Shown: positions 1-13,450, counted from the stretch's first letter. The stretch is 64,000 bases of DNA from Bugulina stolonifera (GCA_935421135.1 OW285192.1:15663001-15727000); one strand, 5' to 3'. Translations and numbers: made by a program. The notes: a model not told the origin generated them from the letters alone.

Positions 1-1207
1 TCCCTTTTTATAAGGTGTTAAATAACCACCATTATCTACATTTGTATAATAGTACTTAACATTGCGTCTGATTGATAATCACTACTTTGTAGGCAATAAT
101 ATTTTTGCTGCAAGTAACCCAGGAAAAATTGCAAACTGTGAATAAGTGTTGGTGGGAAACTCCCCCCCCCCCCAAAACTAATGTCTTGTACTCTTTATTG
201 ACAATTAGTACATTGCTTTTATTTCCGTAATTTCTATTCAATTATTATGCAGGGCACAGTTACAAGGGTTTCAAGCACAATGTGAATCATGGCTGTTGTA
301 ATCATCCCTGTACCACACCAGTGTCTACCCTAGCCATAAAACAAGTACCTACACCTACATGAGGCCCAGGAGACTTGAAGAGGAATTCTGTTCAGTACAG
401 GGCTGTCAGTAGTCAGTGAGTACTCTGTGATAAGTACATACATTATTACATGCAGGATCATACATGTAGGTATTTTAGACCAACCTGCCTATTTTAAACC
501 TAATATACCAGAAGATATGTTGAACTTATGTTACAGCGTCTGGCTATCAATTTGAGAAAGGACCTGCTGTAATTTATTTTAAACAGGCCTTCACATAATA
601 TTTTAGTTTGAAAAATGATTCCAAGTCAAACTTTAATAATATTAGCTTTAAGGGTGAAGCTTGGAAGTAACAGATGCTTCTCAGCAGACTTGCATGCAAC
701 TTGCATTTAAATTTAACCTGAGTGGACTGTGGATTAAAAGACAACTATAATTTCGCCTGTTTACATAATATTATAACATTGTAATACTGGGCATGAATGC
801 CATACATAGTATAATGTGTAGAACATACTAAAGTGTGTAAATTTAATTACTAATTATTGGTTAAGTTGGTGTTATAATAAGATTTTACAGTAGAGAGCCA
901 GACAAAATATCTGTATATAAACAGTTGTTATGGATACAGGAAGTATCAGTATAAAGTGATTACAGCTTTAATTATAACTGAGCATTTTCTTTAATGTATT
1001 TTATGATTAAAAGTAATGATTTTAGACTGTAAAGTAAACTGACAGGGTTGAGCAGGTGCTACATGTAGACACAGTTATAGTAACAGTGCGGATGCAACAT
1101 ACAGTAGATCTAGATGCAGTACCAATGTTATAGATTTGTGTGCTGCTTTAGCTATTGTTAAATGTCAACTACTAGACATCAAATGCTTTGTAATGATACG
1201 ATACTCA

Positions 1208-2652
1208 CGTAGCTTCACTCTCTTTAGCGCCAGGTACTTCTGCTATACTTTTACTAGCACTAACAACTTTACCAGCATCTGAATTATACAACAATTCACA
1301 TTAAAATAAATTTTGACTAAGTTTATTAGTCTATGAAACAAAATTGGTTAGTCATTAAGAAAAATGAAATATGTGTACTGGTTTGTTGCAATCCCCGCAC
1401 TTTTGGCTTCATGCAAGAAAACTCCAGGTTTTAATAGTGGTGCAACTAACCAGTTTCGACTTACACATGTGCATGGCTGTATTATACATGCATGTTATAT
1501 TTCAACATGATAGAGCATACATGTACACGCAGACCACGCAAGGCTATAATGCATGCATACATGTATGCAACACGTACATGCATATAGTATATCTTAGCGT
1601 CATAGTGTACATAACTATAACATATTTCTTTGCTAAACATTTCAGCAGGTTGGTATTAGAATAATATTGGTTTTGATGCATTTTTAGGCAAGGAATGTAT
1701 CAAAAAAATACATAATACAGTATATAAAAAATGGCCAAAACCCCGAATGTTTGTTTTACATAATATTATGTAGCAAGAATTTTATTTCACTATAAGCCAT
1801 AAGGGCATTAAATGCATGGCCTAAACTAATTCTGTAGTTTATTTGTATTAATTATGCAGTAAAAGCAATACTGTAATAAGATAATAATTGATACAGGTGG
1901 ATACTCTACGAGTAGTCAGTCACATTGTGTCATGTATGGAATAAAACAACAATATTATGAAAATTAATCGGCAGCATGTTCTATAATACCTCCTCTTCTC
2001 TAATTAGCTACTTCATGAAAAGAAATCTCTCTTGTAAATGCTGTTGATTAGCTGACAAACAAATAAATAAGGTTGTGCAGGCCATATTGTAGCATAAATA
2101 TAATATAGCGCAGTGCAATTCTCTCTCTCATGACAAATTGATTCTTTTAAAATAGAAATAATATAATTTATATTTATCACATACATGTAGGTAAAGTTCA
2201 CCTAAGATGTGGTGTAGGCCTCAAAGGTATATTCTTGCACTCCCCATTTGCCTTCAACTTTGATGTCCCATTGCATACCTTATCAGAGACCACATAACAA
2301 GGAACTTGTTTTGAGAGTAGTTGGGGGATTACATCTTGCAGGCTGTTTCAGTTGGTGCAGTGTGTGAGAAACATTGAGGTGTAGATTGTAGCAAGATATC
2401 TTTATTTTGCAAAGCGTAGTAAAGTGAAACTTTTGCCTTGAAAAAAATCCCCCCCCCCTCTCGAATCATGTAAAGTGAGGCAGGTATTGAGACATGGGAA
2501 GAAGCATTATGAAACTTTATATAATCTGTTACAAACTGGTACTCACCTTGGTATAGATGGGCTCCAATAACTGGGTAACAATTATGTGAAACAAAGCAGA
2601 GAGCCAGGAGGGCTGCTGCAGTTAGCTTTTCAGAGCAGTTTGTCTTGAACAT
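1208..2652 (-). CDS. Secreted-precursor paralogue 1, 5' part only (unrecognised family)
   Basis: Exon 1 is 2547-2652. It encodes a signal peptide with an Ala/Leu-rich core (TAAALLALCFVS) and ends ..GAHLYQ at a CAAG|GTGAGT donor. Exon 2 is 1208-1278. It joins in phase 1 and encodes an Ala/Ser/Lys stretch ending PGAKESEA before a GTGAGT donor. Both exons match the complete paralogue at 6688-9535: the same ALLALC core, the same GAHLYQ junction and the same KESE ending. I found no further exon between position 1 and 1207, so the 3' part probably lies outside the window, or the gene is degenerate. The start at 2652 was chosen because the paralogue begins at the same place; an in-frame upstream ATG at 2763 would bury the signal peptide. 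Function is unknown. Confidence 0.55.
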
Positions 2653-3513
2653 GGTAGCTCTTTTCAGGTACTTTCTGATGAATTTGTAATTGTTGAGGCT
2701 GTGGAATCTTCTATAGCTGTGAGCGGTGGCTGGAAATATTTGCAGTTTAAATTTAACAGTCAAGCTTAGTGGAAGTAAAGAAAATTATTCTGCCAGCCCA
2801 CAAAACAAAAGCAGTAATATCTGCATTGGAGAAAGGCAGCATTGATTGCCTGCTTTACAGAGATAACGCCCATTCGAGAAGTAACGGTAATTCCATAACT
2901 TATTAGGAGCAGAGGTTTATTTTGGAGGCAGAGTCATGTATGTATGTACATTTACAGCGCTAACGTGTGTATTATCTTTTTCCTAATCATCTTTCTTGAC
3001 AGTGTTGAAAAATACACCATGTATCACCAGAGTTGAAAGAAATAAAGTCAATAGCAGTGCACAATTTTCCTAAAAAAAACCAACCAAAGCAAATCAAACA
3101 AACAGCAGATATATGTCCTGTCAATATGCATTTGTGTAGAGACCTCCATGAGTTTCAACACTTGGTTAATCACAAAAACAAGCAACTACAACAGTACAAT
3201 GAACGCTAGCTTATGGCTTAATAATTTTGAAAAGAAAAAGGGTTTCCTACAAAAATAATTTATTACTAACAGACATGTAGACATGAATTTAACATGAATA
3301 CAAATTCATGCATTTGTACTAAAATACAGTCCCAAGCTATAGCCTATACACACATGATGTCTTTTATTATTATTTGTCACCAGAATGTATAATTTTTTTT
3401 ACCTGCAAAGAGAGGATGATCTCAGAAATTGAGCTAAATTGCTATATTTGATCGCAGAGTCATTTGATTAAGTTCTGATTAAAAACCGGTGTTGTGATGA
3501 TTTGGAAGATAGA

Positions 3514-3838
3514 GAGACAAAATAAAAACAAATAAAAAACTACATTACAGTAGAATAAACTGATATCTGTAGCAATATACCTACATTTATATGGAGTGAA
3601 GTCTCTTACAACCTAGTAGAACTGAGTAGAAGTCAGATGTATCACAAACTGCTGCAATCAACCAGGTTGTTGTGAGATGGAATAATGATAGACCTTCAGA
3701 CTTGAGTGTTTTATATGCATATCATTTGTTATGCTGACACTATAATTACGTCTACTTAACACCTACTATAACAGCCTAATAGTGCTATAGTTAGTATAAA
3801 TAGCTCATTATTTTAGTATCACAGTTAGATAACTATTG
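3514..3838 (-). repeat. Duplicated upstream block, copy 1
   Basis: About 325 bp that align, by eye at roughly 90%, with 9937-10270. Each copy lies upstream of the signal-peptide exon of one of the two secreted paralogues (about 0.86 kb and 0.40 kb upstream). It contains a TATTTATA stretch on the minus strand. It is either a conserved promoter or enhancer, or simply part of the segmental duplication. Confidence 0.7.
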
Positions 3839-4299
3839 TTTTCTGCATCTCATTGTGGGTCTTGAAATAATACATTTTGAAGTCCTCTACAGCATGATAA
3901 GTGTGTAATGTATATGCCTAAGTGGCTGTCTTCTGCTACAAAACATGTACATGTATATTGCTTAATTTCTATAATAAAGAATAAAATTATGCATTGGAAA
4001 TTAAAATGTAAATTATAAAGCAATTGAATTTTATACAAACTGTCACAGTAATAAAAGCTGCATTGTTGTCGAATCAGACACTAACTGTTACTATTCAAGC
4101 ACTGTTGTAAAGTTTAGATTCAAAAATAGCTGTTTGAATTTAGTAGCTAATCTTTGTTAATAAGTAATTAATAACAACTCATACAGTTGTGCCTGCATCA
4201 ATGAGAGGCATTGTTAGCCTGATAAAAATGTAACACACAAGGTAATTTTTAGACTATTGCAAACTTTCTTGCCATAGGGTAATTCCATGGTTGCAGATA

Positions 4300-5960
4300 A
4301 TACTTCACATTTATGACTCACATTTTTTACTCTGATTTTAAGAAGTGTTTGTGGAAGGTTAGTTATCAACTTATCACTAGAAACTTTGTTAACATTTCCG
4401 AAGTACAGAATAACAGTTCGAACGCATTTATATCACAGGTTACTTTGTTGAACAAGGCTGAAAAAACCATGTTGATGGTTGGGCAATGTTTTGATGAGAT
4501 TTTGTCCTTATGAAGATACTACTACGTGTTTGAGTGGTTTTTTGTAACAGTCAATGGTTAAAGAAATAGGTTTCTTGAATATTGGTACATATTGGACAAT
4601 TCTGCAACAGAATTTATTGGGAATTTTTTTGATGTCAGAAAGTGCGGAAATAAAATACACAGTGGTGAGAATGTTGATGCATGTAGTGAAACAGCGCGCT
4701 TTTTGTATTTCAACTGGCACTGGGGATTTGAAAAAATTCAGATTTTCTTTCAGTTTTTACACCATCCCCTTGCATAATTCTAGATCTTCTTTGATATTTT
4801 TGGTAGAGTAATGATCTCTACGAGAAGTGAATATTTTTTCAGCATGCTATTTCTTTTTAGAGCATTCCACTATCTTCTCTTTATTCACTAATAAATTTTA
4901 AAGTGTAAATTTTGAGGTCCCAACGAGTGACCATGGCGGTTGTCACTGCCCAAGGGCATCATTAGAAGTTGACTTGCTTTGGATTACTTATATTAGATGT
5001 ACTCAGTGTATCTAATTGCTGTTTTGGGAGTTGTCGTCTCCGTTTCCATTCAGTCAAGGGTAAGACAACTACCAATTACTATATAACAGGTGAATTTAAA
5101 AGTATACCTAAAAACACATAGCACGACCCTTTAATTCTATTTTTGTCTGTTTGTGAGAAGCTAAGATCCCACAAATTTTTGACTATGTAGTGGAATACAC
5201 ACTTTAATTCTGAAAAAGGCTACTGTTATTTTCTCAAGTTTGCAACCTTGGTCAATGATAGAATGGGTTAGATTTTCTTTATCCATCTTGTCTGTGGAGA
5301 AACCTTTTTATAAAAGTATGTTCAAGGCGTTTGAACTTTGAAACACATGTATAAATGCATGAACAACTATGTGGATAACCTTCATACTATTATTGGTGTA
5401 CTTTTTTTGCTGTTGATGTTTTACATTTGCTGTAAAGTTTTTGTTCTATGGCCATTTTTGTAGCTTTGACCACAAACATGGTTTAATTATTTGCGCTGAT
5501 ACATACTATTCTATCCACTTCTCAAGATGGTTTGTGAATTTCTTACCGTTTCTCACTGTAGTTGAAATCTTGCTGGTTGCTGGGTTCTGTATAGCAGTCA
5601 ACTCAGTCAGCAGACTCCATCTCACTCTACCCTCGGTATCGTCCTTTTCCAAGTGCCACATTCTCATATTTGCTCTTGTCATATTCATCTATATATGTTT
5701 CAGTTTACCTGTCGACAACACTAATGTTTTCCCCTCGCCAACATACATGCCTATACCATTGTAGCTTTCTCTTCCTCAGTAATACACTTCTTGGTTTCTT
5801 AAGTACATGTACATGTAGGCCTACATGTATGTAAAACAAACATATTATGAATAGTTTAATCTAATGTTGTAAGGCATTTTTCCAGTTCTCCGGTTAGTTT
5901 TCAAATGGGCTTCTCCAAACCTTCTCTATTCCTACAGGCGCACACCCACCAGTAGCTATA
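4300..5960 (-). mobile_element. Possible degraded non-LTR retrotransposon (3' part)
   Basis: The minus-strand translation near 5690-5800 contains LRKRKLQWYRHVCWR. This resembles the 'RxLxWFGHV' segment near the C-terminus of many LINE reverse transcriptases. Several short open stretches surround it, with stops between. No complete reverse transcriptase core was found, so this is a low-confidence relic. The region occupies the gap between the two secreted paralogues. Confidence 0.3.
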
Positions 5961-6687
5961 TTTCATATGTAGATGGGAGACTATATGGAGGGAAAATCTG
6001 AAAAGCACGAAGTTGGCCATTCTTTTTCTTAAATAGATTTTGCTCTTCCATTTCTAATTTTTAAGCTTACTTTTTCTTTGATTAGCTGCTTTTTGGCATT
6101 TTCTATTTTGTGGCACAGTGCCTCAATTTTCAATGTCAGCAGTAACATCATGGATTTCAGTCAGTTTATACAACTCTTGTAATGTGTGTTATCATTACTA
6201 CTTCAGTGGTCTCTTTTGTATAGCAATGTCATCTTCAAGAGCTTTAGAATTTTCTTCTGTTTTTGAGAACTTTGCTCTGGTGTATGTGGTGCACAAGGGA
6301 GCTGTTGCACTAAATATTACTAAATAGGGATGCCATACTTTCTTTGGCTGCTCGCTGTGTGCTTAATTCAATTGCTGGTTTGCTGAAATAGCAGTTTTTT
6401 GTATTTATATTGTTAATGTATTTGTTTTATTAATTTATTTCTACAACAGAGTATGCATATCTAGCTTTACATTTAGTATAATGTCAAGATACCTTTTCTA
6501 CCATTAGCCAACATTTTATTTAAATTTCACCATAATTTTTTATCAGCTAGAACATGACTATGATTGCACCAAAACCCAACTAATATTAACCCAGAAACTA
6601 AAATTGAAAAGCTAAAAGATTGTTATTGCTCGCCTACAAACTTCTGTTTTGACAGGATTAAAACGAAAGCACTACTGATGTTTTCAT

Positions 6688-9535
6688 TCACTTCTCGTGT
6701 TCAACAAGCAATACTTTCACAATCCTGAGCAGCTCTGACAGTTGCATGACGTGGTCAGTGGGATCCCCAGTCGTATTGACATGATCGCCAGCTACATCAT
6801 TGTGATCATTGGGACGATCATCGACTGTATCGCTGTCAGAATAATATTTCTTAGAGGCGTGTTTGACGGCCTCTCTCTGATACCCTCTCTTGTTTGAATC
6901 ACTCAAGTTGGTGACCCCTTCCCTTTTCCAGGCAGGAGGGTTCCTTGTGTGCTTCTTTGTAATCTTCAGCAGTACGTCCTCCGCACCTCCAGCATTCTAA
7001 AAAATGTTAATGCATAGTATTGAAACTATTGCTTAGCTTTGAATTGTGGGTAGCAATGGCTTACACTTTGCACTGAGTCATTTCTTAATCTTTCACTGTA
7101 CAGCCAATAAGTTTATAGTGCTTGTAAGTAGTAAACCAAACAGTAAAAGTATTCTATGTATCCAGGATTTGATGTTTGAGAGCATTAATCTATCATTCGA
7201 TATTCAGCCTATTACATTTTATTTTGATTTTAGCTCTGCCTACATAATTATTGCAAAACAAATTTTACATTTACATAATATGTTTGATTTTATATCGACT
7301 GCAAAATTATTGTGCTGATTTGACTAATATTTACAATTTATATCTAAATCCATAACAAGTGAATTTCGCACTTACCTTTCCATCAATCAATTCAGCGAGA
7401 TACGTCATCAGATCATCTTTATTACTACAAATGAAATATAGTACATGAGTCAGTTACTAAGAACATGAGCATTAATATTCAAAAGTGCGTAGGCACAGAG
7501 TAATAACAGGGAGCAGATAGTGAGCTGCAAGTGCATGAGTCACAGGGGTGATGTACAGTTTTTGGTCAGCTTGCTGACCAAGATATGACTCAAGAAAAGC
7601 GACAGCCACTAGGCATTCAGTACTTTTTGCTTGGTTGTAATTTGATACATCTTACCTAGTCTCACTCTCTTTAGCCTTAGGCACATTAGATACAGCTACA
7701 TCATTGGGACGATCATCGACTGTATCGCTGTCAGAATAATATTTCTTAGAGGCGTGTTTGACGGCCTCTCTCTGATACCCTCTCTTGTTTGAATCACTCA
7801 AGTTGGTGACCACTTCCCTTTTCCAGGCAGGAGGGTTCCTTGTGTGCTTCTTTGTAATCTTCAGCAGTACGTCCTCCGCACCTCCAGCATTCTAAAACAG
7901 TGTTGAATATTCAAATATGATAAGAATAATAATATAGCCTGCATAGGAGTGTGTAGCAAGATAACAGTAGAAATCCGACAACAGCGACCTATCGATTATA
8001 AGTACAAGTATGCTGTTGGTACTTTTACTACCTTACATAATGAAACAAAGTATTGAGTTGTTTTCTAATCTATTACGGTACAGCCTATATTTAAATGTTT
8101 TTCAGTATCTGCAAACTGTAAAAGCATTCTATGAATGCTAGATTTGGTGTTGCAGAGCCACATATTCGTAAGATATTAATTTAACGGCTTATCGCAGTTT
8201 ATTTTTATTCTAGCTCTGCCAAGGTAAATTTACATTGCACATGACTACATCCATATTTCATTTCATATAGGCTGCAAAATTATTTTGCTGATTTCACAAA
8301 TTTACGGCTGATATCTACACCCATAATAAATGATTTTCGCCCTGATAGTAATCAGTATTTGTCTATTCTTATGCTTCAGTCCTAGTCAATAGCAATTTAA
8401 AGTGTATCAGTATTAATTCTGCTGTTTAAACTAATTTACATATAGATGTGTACCGGCAAAGAACAATATAAGGCACATTACCTTTCCACCAAACAATCCA
8501 TTGAGATAGGCCATCATATCTTCTTTGCTGCATAAAAGATAGAAATAGTCATTTAATGCAGCATAGACAGCCTATTTATTCACAGTATAACATATTGACA
8601 TTCACTGTCTGTGGTGGTTTACATTGTAAAGAAGGCAGACAACCCCCAAAGTCTGCCTAAGTATGTAGATTGCTGTAACTGTGGCTGTTACAGTGTAGAC
8701 CAACAGCATGGCAATCCGCTTTGCCGGCTCCTGGATTAAGGTCTGTCCTGTATAAAAAGTTCAATAGAGGGGAGGGGTGGTTGGAGACTTAGAGTAAAGT
8801 TAGGTTTAGTAGCTAAGAATATAAGCATTAGTAAAACGTAAATATATTGCAGATGATACTGACTTTTGTGCAAGAATAAATTAACATTACAGTGATAGTC
8901 AAAGACGTGTAGGAGCAGAGGACTTGTAGAGAGTAGACAATGAGTTAGAGCTAAACTGTAGTAGATAAATCTGAAGCAGCCAGAAAACAACCTGTCCAAG
9001 AGCATGCTCTAGCCCTATGCATGTACGTTGTAAAAAAAACCTCCACCTACACCTGCATGTGCACATGTCAAAGGGGTGATGCGTAATTTTTAGTTGGCTC
9101 GTTTGAGAGATAACACGAGAAGAACAGCAGCCACTGGGAGTTAACTACTATTTGATACTTGCCTGGTCTCACTCTCTTTAGCCTTAGGCCCATTAGATAA
9201 ATTCTCTATACCTCCATCAGCACTGCCAACCTCACCATTGTCTAAATTGTACAACAATATTAGCATTACAAATTATTGGTTTATGTAACATAATTGATTG
9301 GTTAATAGATACGTTTATATTTGCTGGTTTCTTGCAATACCATTGGCTTCAGGCAAGCCATCTGCAGGGAAGAAAAACCTGTTTTAGAGTTAACAAAGTG
9401 CAAAGAGGCTATCAATTAGATGACAATTACATACTCACCCTGGTACAGATGGGCTCCTGTAACTTGGTCAAAATAAAGTGAGACATAGCAGAGAGCCAGG
9501 AGGGCTACTGCAGCTCGTTTATCTGGACAAAACAT
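6688..9535 (-). CDS. Secreted repeat protein, candidate prepropeptide (unrecognised family)
   Basis: Six exons join in perfect phase: 9439-9535, 9163-9241 (GC donor), 8482-8527, 7656-7891, 7376-7424 and 6688-6996, giving 271 aa. Residues 1-29 are a signal peptide (core AAVALLALCYVSLYF). A two-exon module follows, twice. The first exon is a short amphipathic one (KEDMMAYLNGLFGGK, residues 60-74; NKDDLMTYLAELIDGK, 154-169). The second is a basic/acidic exon starting NAGGAEDVLLKITKK (75 and 170). Within each, the dibasic pairs KK-HTRNPPAW-KR, then KR-GYQREAVKHAS-KK, separate identical short peptides. There are no cysteines after the signal region. A segment of about 180 nt in exons 4 and 6 differs at only one base that I could see. 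I do not recognise the family. A secretory peptide precursor is an inference from architecture; a structural matrix protein is the alternative. A 21-nt phase-neutral microexon near 9347-9367 is possible. Confidence 0.72.
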
Positions 9536-9936
9536 CTTTTCTGGTCTCCTTTTGGAACCTTTTTCTGGTATGTTCTCTGAGATTGTGCCTTTGAAATCTT
9601 CTATCTATAGTTGGAATCAGCAGCTGAAAATATTTTCAATCTACTAGAATTTAGTGAATACTGTCAAAGTAGGCTTTAGCTGCTTTGCTGTTTTTCATTC
9701 CAGACACTCAGACTGAAGTACAGGAAATTTACTACCAAAATACTGCACCTGGCAAACTAAAGCTAAGTAGCTAGAAAATATACAGACTGTCAGCAGAATA
9801 TATTTATTCCAAACCTCCTCCTAATAGAAGTCATAATTGAGATATCAACTATTTTTGGTGCTCAGCTGACTTGTTGAACACACAATATTGTTATAAGTTT
9901 CAATGAAATACTATTTTGAAGAATTCATAACTCTTT

Positions 9937-10270
9937 GAGACAAAATAAAAACAAATAAAAAACTACATTACAGCAGAATAAACTGATATCTGCATTGACA
10001 GTAACAGTATATACCTACATCTATATGGAGTGAAGCCTCTTATAACCTAGTAGAACTGAGTAGAAGTCAGACGAATCACAAACTGCTGCAATCAACCAGG
10101 TTGCTGTGAGATGGAATGATGATGACCTTCAGACTTGAGTGTTTTATATGCATATCATTTGTTATGCTGACACCATAATGACTTCTACTTAACACCTACT
10201 ATAACAGCCTAATAGTGCTATAGTTAGTATAAATAGCTCATTATTTTAGTATCACGTTTAGATAATCATT
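9937..10270 (-). repeat. Duplicated upstream block, copy 2
   Basis: Partner of 3514-3838, with small indels such as an extra stretch near 9996. It starts at a shared GAGACAAAATAAAAAC and ends after AGTATAAATAGCTC and a TTTTAGTATCAC segment. Its conservation contrasts with the surrounding intergenic sequence, which I could not align. Confidence 0.7.
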
Positions 10271-11638
10271 GCAACAAGTGTTTTCCCTAAGGGTTTTTTA
10301 AAGTATCAATACAAGTACAAGTATGATTCTTTTTGACATCATCACATAATCAGTATTCTTGACCTTTCTCTAGTATTTAGGTATTGGAAGTGGATTGTTC
10401 AGGCTATTTAAGCCTAAACTGCATAATTTCTGTAGTAAACAAATAAACGCATTGTGACTAAAAATGCCAGATAAATAATGAGTAAAGAGGATAGCATTTG
10501 CTGAGACATAATGTCAGAGTAATACAAGCTGAATCAGGATCTAACATTAAAGTTTTGCTGTGAGATTTAGATTTCTTTGAGTGTTAGTTTCCACTCGGAC
10601 ACAACTTACTTTATAAACAGAATGTGACTTCATTAAAATGCCATTAGGCCCATGAAACTAAATCTGGAGGGATGAAGTGAAAAAAAATGTTACACTGTTC
10701 AAAGTAGTTGGAACTCTAGTTCCAACAGTCATGTTATGAATGAGTCATAATATGAATGAGTCAAAATATGAATGATATAGTAGATATCATTCATATTAAT
10801 ACACTTCCAATTTCAACAGTTTCTACAGCTATGAAGAATGTGCATATTATAATACAGGTGCTTTGAACAGTCTAGAATGCGACTGAATTACAATTTTTCG
10901 TTCATCTTTAACTAGATGTTTTATTTGTTTTTTATTTGTTTTTTGTTTATTCATTTGTATGGAAATTTTGTAATTATCCGATTGTTGAGTTCATATTTTA
11001 AGTTGTTAAAATTCTTCAACGGTTTTCATTCTTTCCATTATTCACGTGTTGAGCTGCACTAGTCGTACTTATCAAGGTAAAGTTCTCATACATTTAATCA
11101 TAACTATTATATTATAGATAACTGTATATAGGGTACACTAATCGCCATATTGCCCCAACAGAGGTGCCACAACAATTTATTAACTCGGCACTTAGGCATT
11201 GTCTCAATGATGATATGTCTCACTGGTATCACGCACACAGCCTATGTTCACGTCCTGGCTTCACAACTAAACAATTAAAATTATATTATTGTAATTTAAA
11301 ATATCTTAAAATAATATTAGCACTAAAAGCAGAACCAAACTAGTCTGTTTTTCTAAAATCAATGTACATGTATATTTTATGCTGATGAATAATGGCAATC
11401 TTTGTAATAGTGGATAATTATATGTATCCGTCCCATAGATTAGTGACTGGTATATAGACTAATTACATGTACATCATAATCTATACCTACTCCATCTTCA
11501 TTACAACTGCAAAGAAGTCATGTGGTTATAGTGCACATTCATGAAATAAATTTAGTAACAACCACAGCTTCGGACTTGGTCATTATAAATATACAGACTG
11601 TGCTATTATAAGTATACATTCATTATAATTTCAGTGTA
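10271..11638. other. Intergenic and upstream region of the zinc-finger gene
   Basis: AT-rich with no recognisable gene. It contains the 10.74-10.80 kb hairpin. A TTTCAG acceptor directly precedes the ATG at 11639, which suggests a 5'UTR intron whose first exon lies somewhere in this stretch. Confidence 0.4.
10738..10800. repeat. Hairpin with short direct repeats
   Basis: TATGAATGA(G) repeats lead into a perfect 14-bp stem: AATATGAATGATAT, a 5-nt loop, then ATATCATTCATATT. It lies in the intergenic region upstream of the zinc-finger gene. No coding potential. Confidence 0.6.
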
Positions 11639-13450
11639 ATGTCTGATTTACAACATTCTATAAGTGAGGAATATGTCCCCAATCAGCCAATTGAAGCACA
11701 GTTTTTCCTACCTGACATGGCTACCGCAGGAATAGCAGGAGGAGATAACTACACCGACATGTATGCAGCTAGCAGTTTACGGGCAGAAACTGACAGTGGG
11801 TCTAGTTTTCCATTATGGGCCCATGTGCAAGCGGGGAATGAGATGAATGGAAACAGCCACCAGCACTATCCATACAGTCAACATATGAACATTACTTACA
11901 ATATTACTAGTGATAACCAAGTAAGTATACCATCTATAGTCTACCACAAACCAGAAAGGCAGATCCTCGAACAGAGGGCTGTTTTATTTCTGTAATTAGA
12001 ATGATCCCTGTAGGCCCATCTTCATCTCACTATAAACTATTAGTGTCTTCATGACCTAAATTTCAGATCCAGGCCAGTTTGCAAAAATATTTTCCGGCAC
12101 ACTTCCGTGAACATACCGACCTGGGCCAAAGCAAAATCCTCATTTTCGCATGAAGAAGTCAGGTGTGCCGATGACCTAGGGATGGTTTCGTCTGGCCAAG
12201 CAAAATCCCAGGCCAATAGCCCTTCTGACCTAGGTTGGACGGCCATCTTGTAATTGTTATTTGTGACCCAGGTCAGTCCAAGAGGTCGTGTAGACATTAT
12301 ATGCCCTACCAATATTTTTGCAGAAAATTCCCTATTAGATATCCTCTGTCACAATTTTCATAATCATAGGCAGTGCCTACCATTCCTGCTACTGCCACAT
12401 GTCAATGGTTATAGGTAGTGCCTACCATGCCTGCACTGTCCATGCCAAGAGCAGGCGTTGGTAGCCAACGCGAATACACCACTGACTATTCAACCTACAG
12501 AACAGACACTGCACATTCTGTAATGACTAGTAGAGCAGATAACTTCTACAGGGCACCTGTCAATATTGTCACTCATGGAATTCAACAAAGAATGTCTTGT
12601 CATGACACAGCAAAGTCATTGAAAGTAAGTTATGTTACTACTATTTCAAAAGAACCTATGGGTAACTTTCATGCAAGCAGTGGAAGTGGATTCCAGGTGC
12701 ACCACTTTGTTTAAAAAAAGTAGAACTGTAGCACTTCTGAAGTTTCTATGTTCCAGGTCCCAAAGTGCTTGTGATGCTTCATCAGGTAAATGTTGGTTTA
12801 TATTTCAGGATTCGTTATCAACATGGAGGATGAGGTGTGTTGAATGCAGCCGTAGATTCAACTCACACGTAACCCTTCAGAACCATATTGATTCCGCTCA
12901 CAAGGGAATCCGTCCGTTCAAATGTGAAGTGTGTGGAAAAACTTTTGCTCAAAGCGCCACTCTACGAACTCATTCTAGGTATGTATACGTATATGTACAA
13001 TGTACATCTCTTCACTAGTTACTGTCTACCAATATTAGTAAAGTCCCACATCCACATGATGAGTAGTACAATGAGCACACGTCTTCACATCTCTCAACAT
13101 TACTTGTATACATAGTGCAGATGTATTTATACTTTAAACACACAATGCTCGTAGTGTTATTGTGTGTAGTGACATTTTTCAGGGTGCATACTGGAGAGAA
13201 ACCATATAAATGTGATATCTGCAATCGACAATTCGCTGATCTGTCTACCTGTAAGAAGCATCAGAGAGTACACGATGGCCAGAAGCCATATGAGTGCCCC
13301 ATTTGTAACAAAAGATTCAGCCAATCGGGAAACATGATCAGGCACAAAGAAAGCCACGAGAGGAAGGATAGCAAATTCAAAATCACTACAGTAGCTACCA
13401 CATCAATGGAGACAGGAAATCAGACTAAATATTTGTTACAAAGGTCATAG
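11639..13450 (+). CDS. C2H2 zinc-finger protein, four fingers
   Basis: Four exons join in frame: 11639-11920, 12415-12624, 12809-12978 and 13183-13450, giving 309 aa. The N-terminal ~165 residues are low-similarity, rich in Ser, Thr, Asn and Tyr. They are followed by four C2H2 fingers at about residues 172-195, 201-223, 229-251 and 257-279. Fingers 3 and 4 follow canonical linkers (HTGEKPYKC, HDGQKPYEC); the first linker is irregular (AHKGIRPFKC). It is probably a nuclear sequence-specific transcription factor. An alternative donor at 12694 would extend exon 2 by about 23 residues in frame (ending ..GSGFQ). A TTTCAG acceptor directly before the ATG suggests a 5'UTR intron. A poly(A) signal AATAAA sits at 13592. 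I cannot name an orthologue. Confidence 0.85.

Noticed and set aside
12049..12312. Minus-strand 87-codon frame inside intron 1 of the zinc-finger gene
   Set aside because: The sequence carries repeated GACCTAGG/GACCTGGG motifs and looks like a small GC-richer insertion; no protein motif seen.
12632..13018. Alternative 128-codon frame running through zinc-finger exon 3
   Set aside because: It only picks up finger residues because exon 3 is in that frame; upstream part is intron with better donors at 12625 or 12695.
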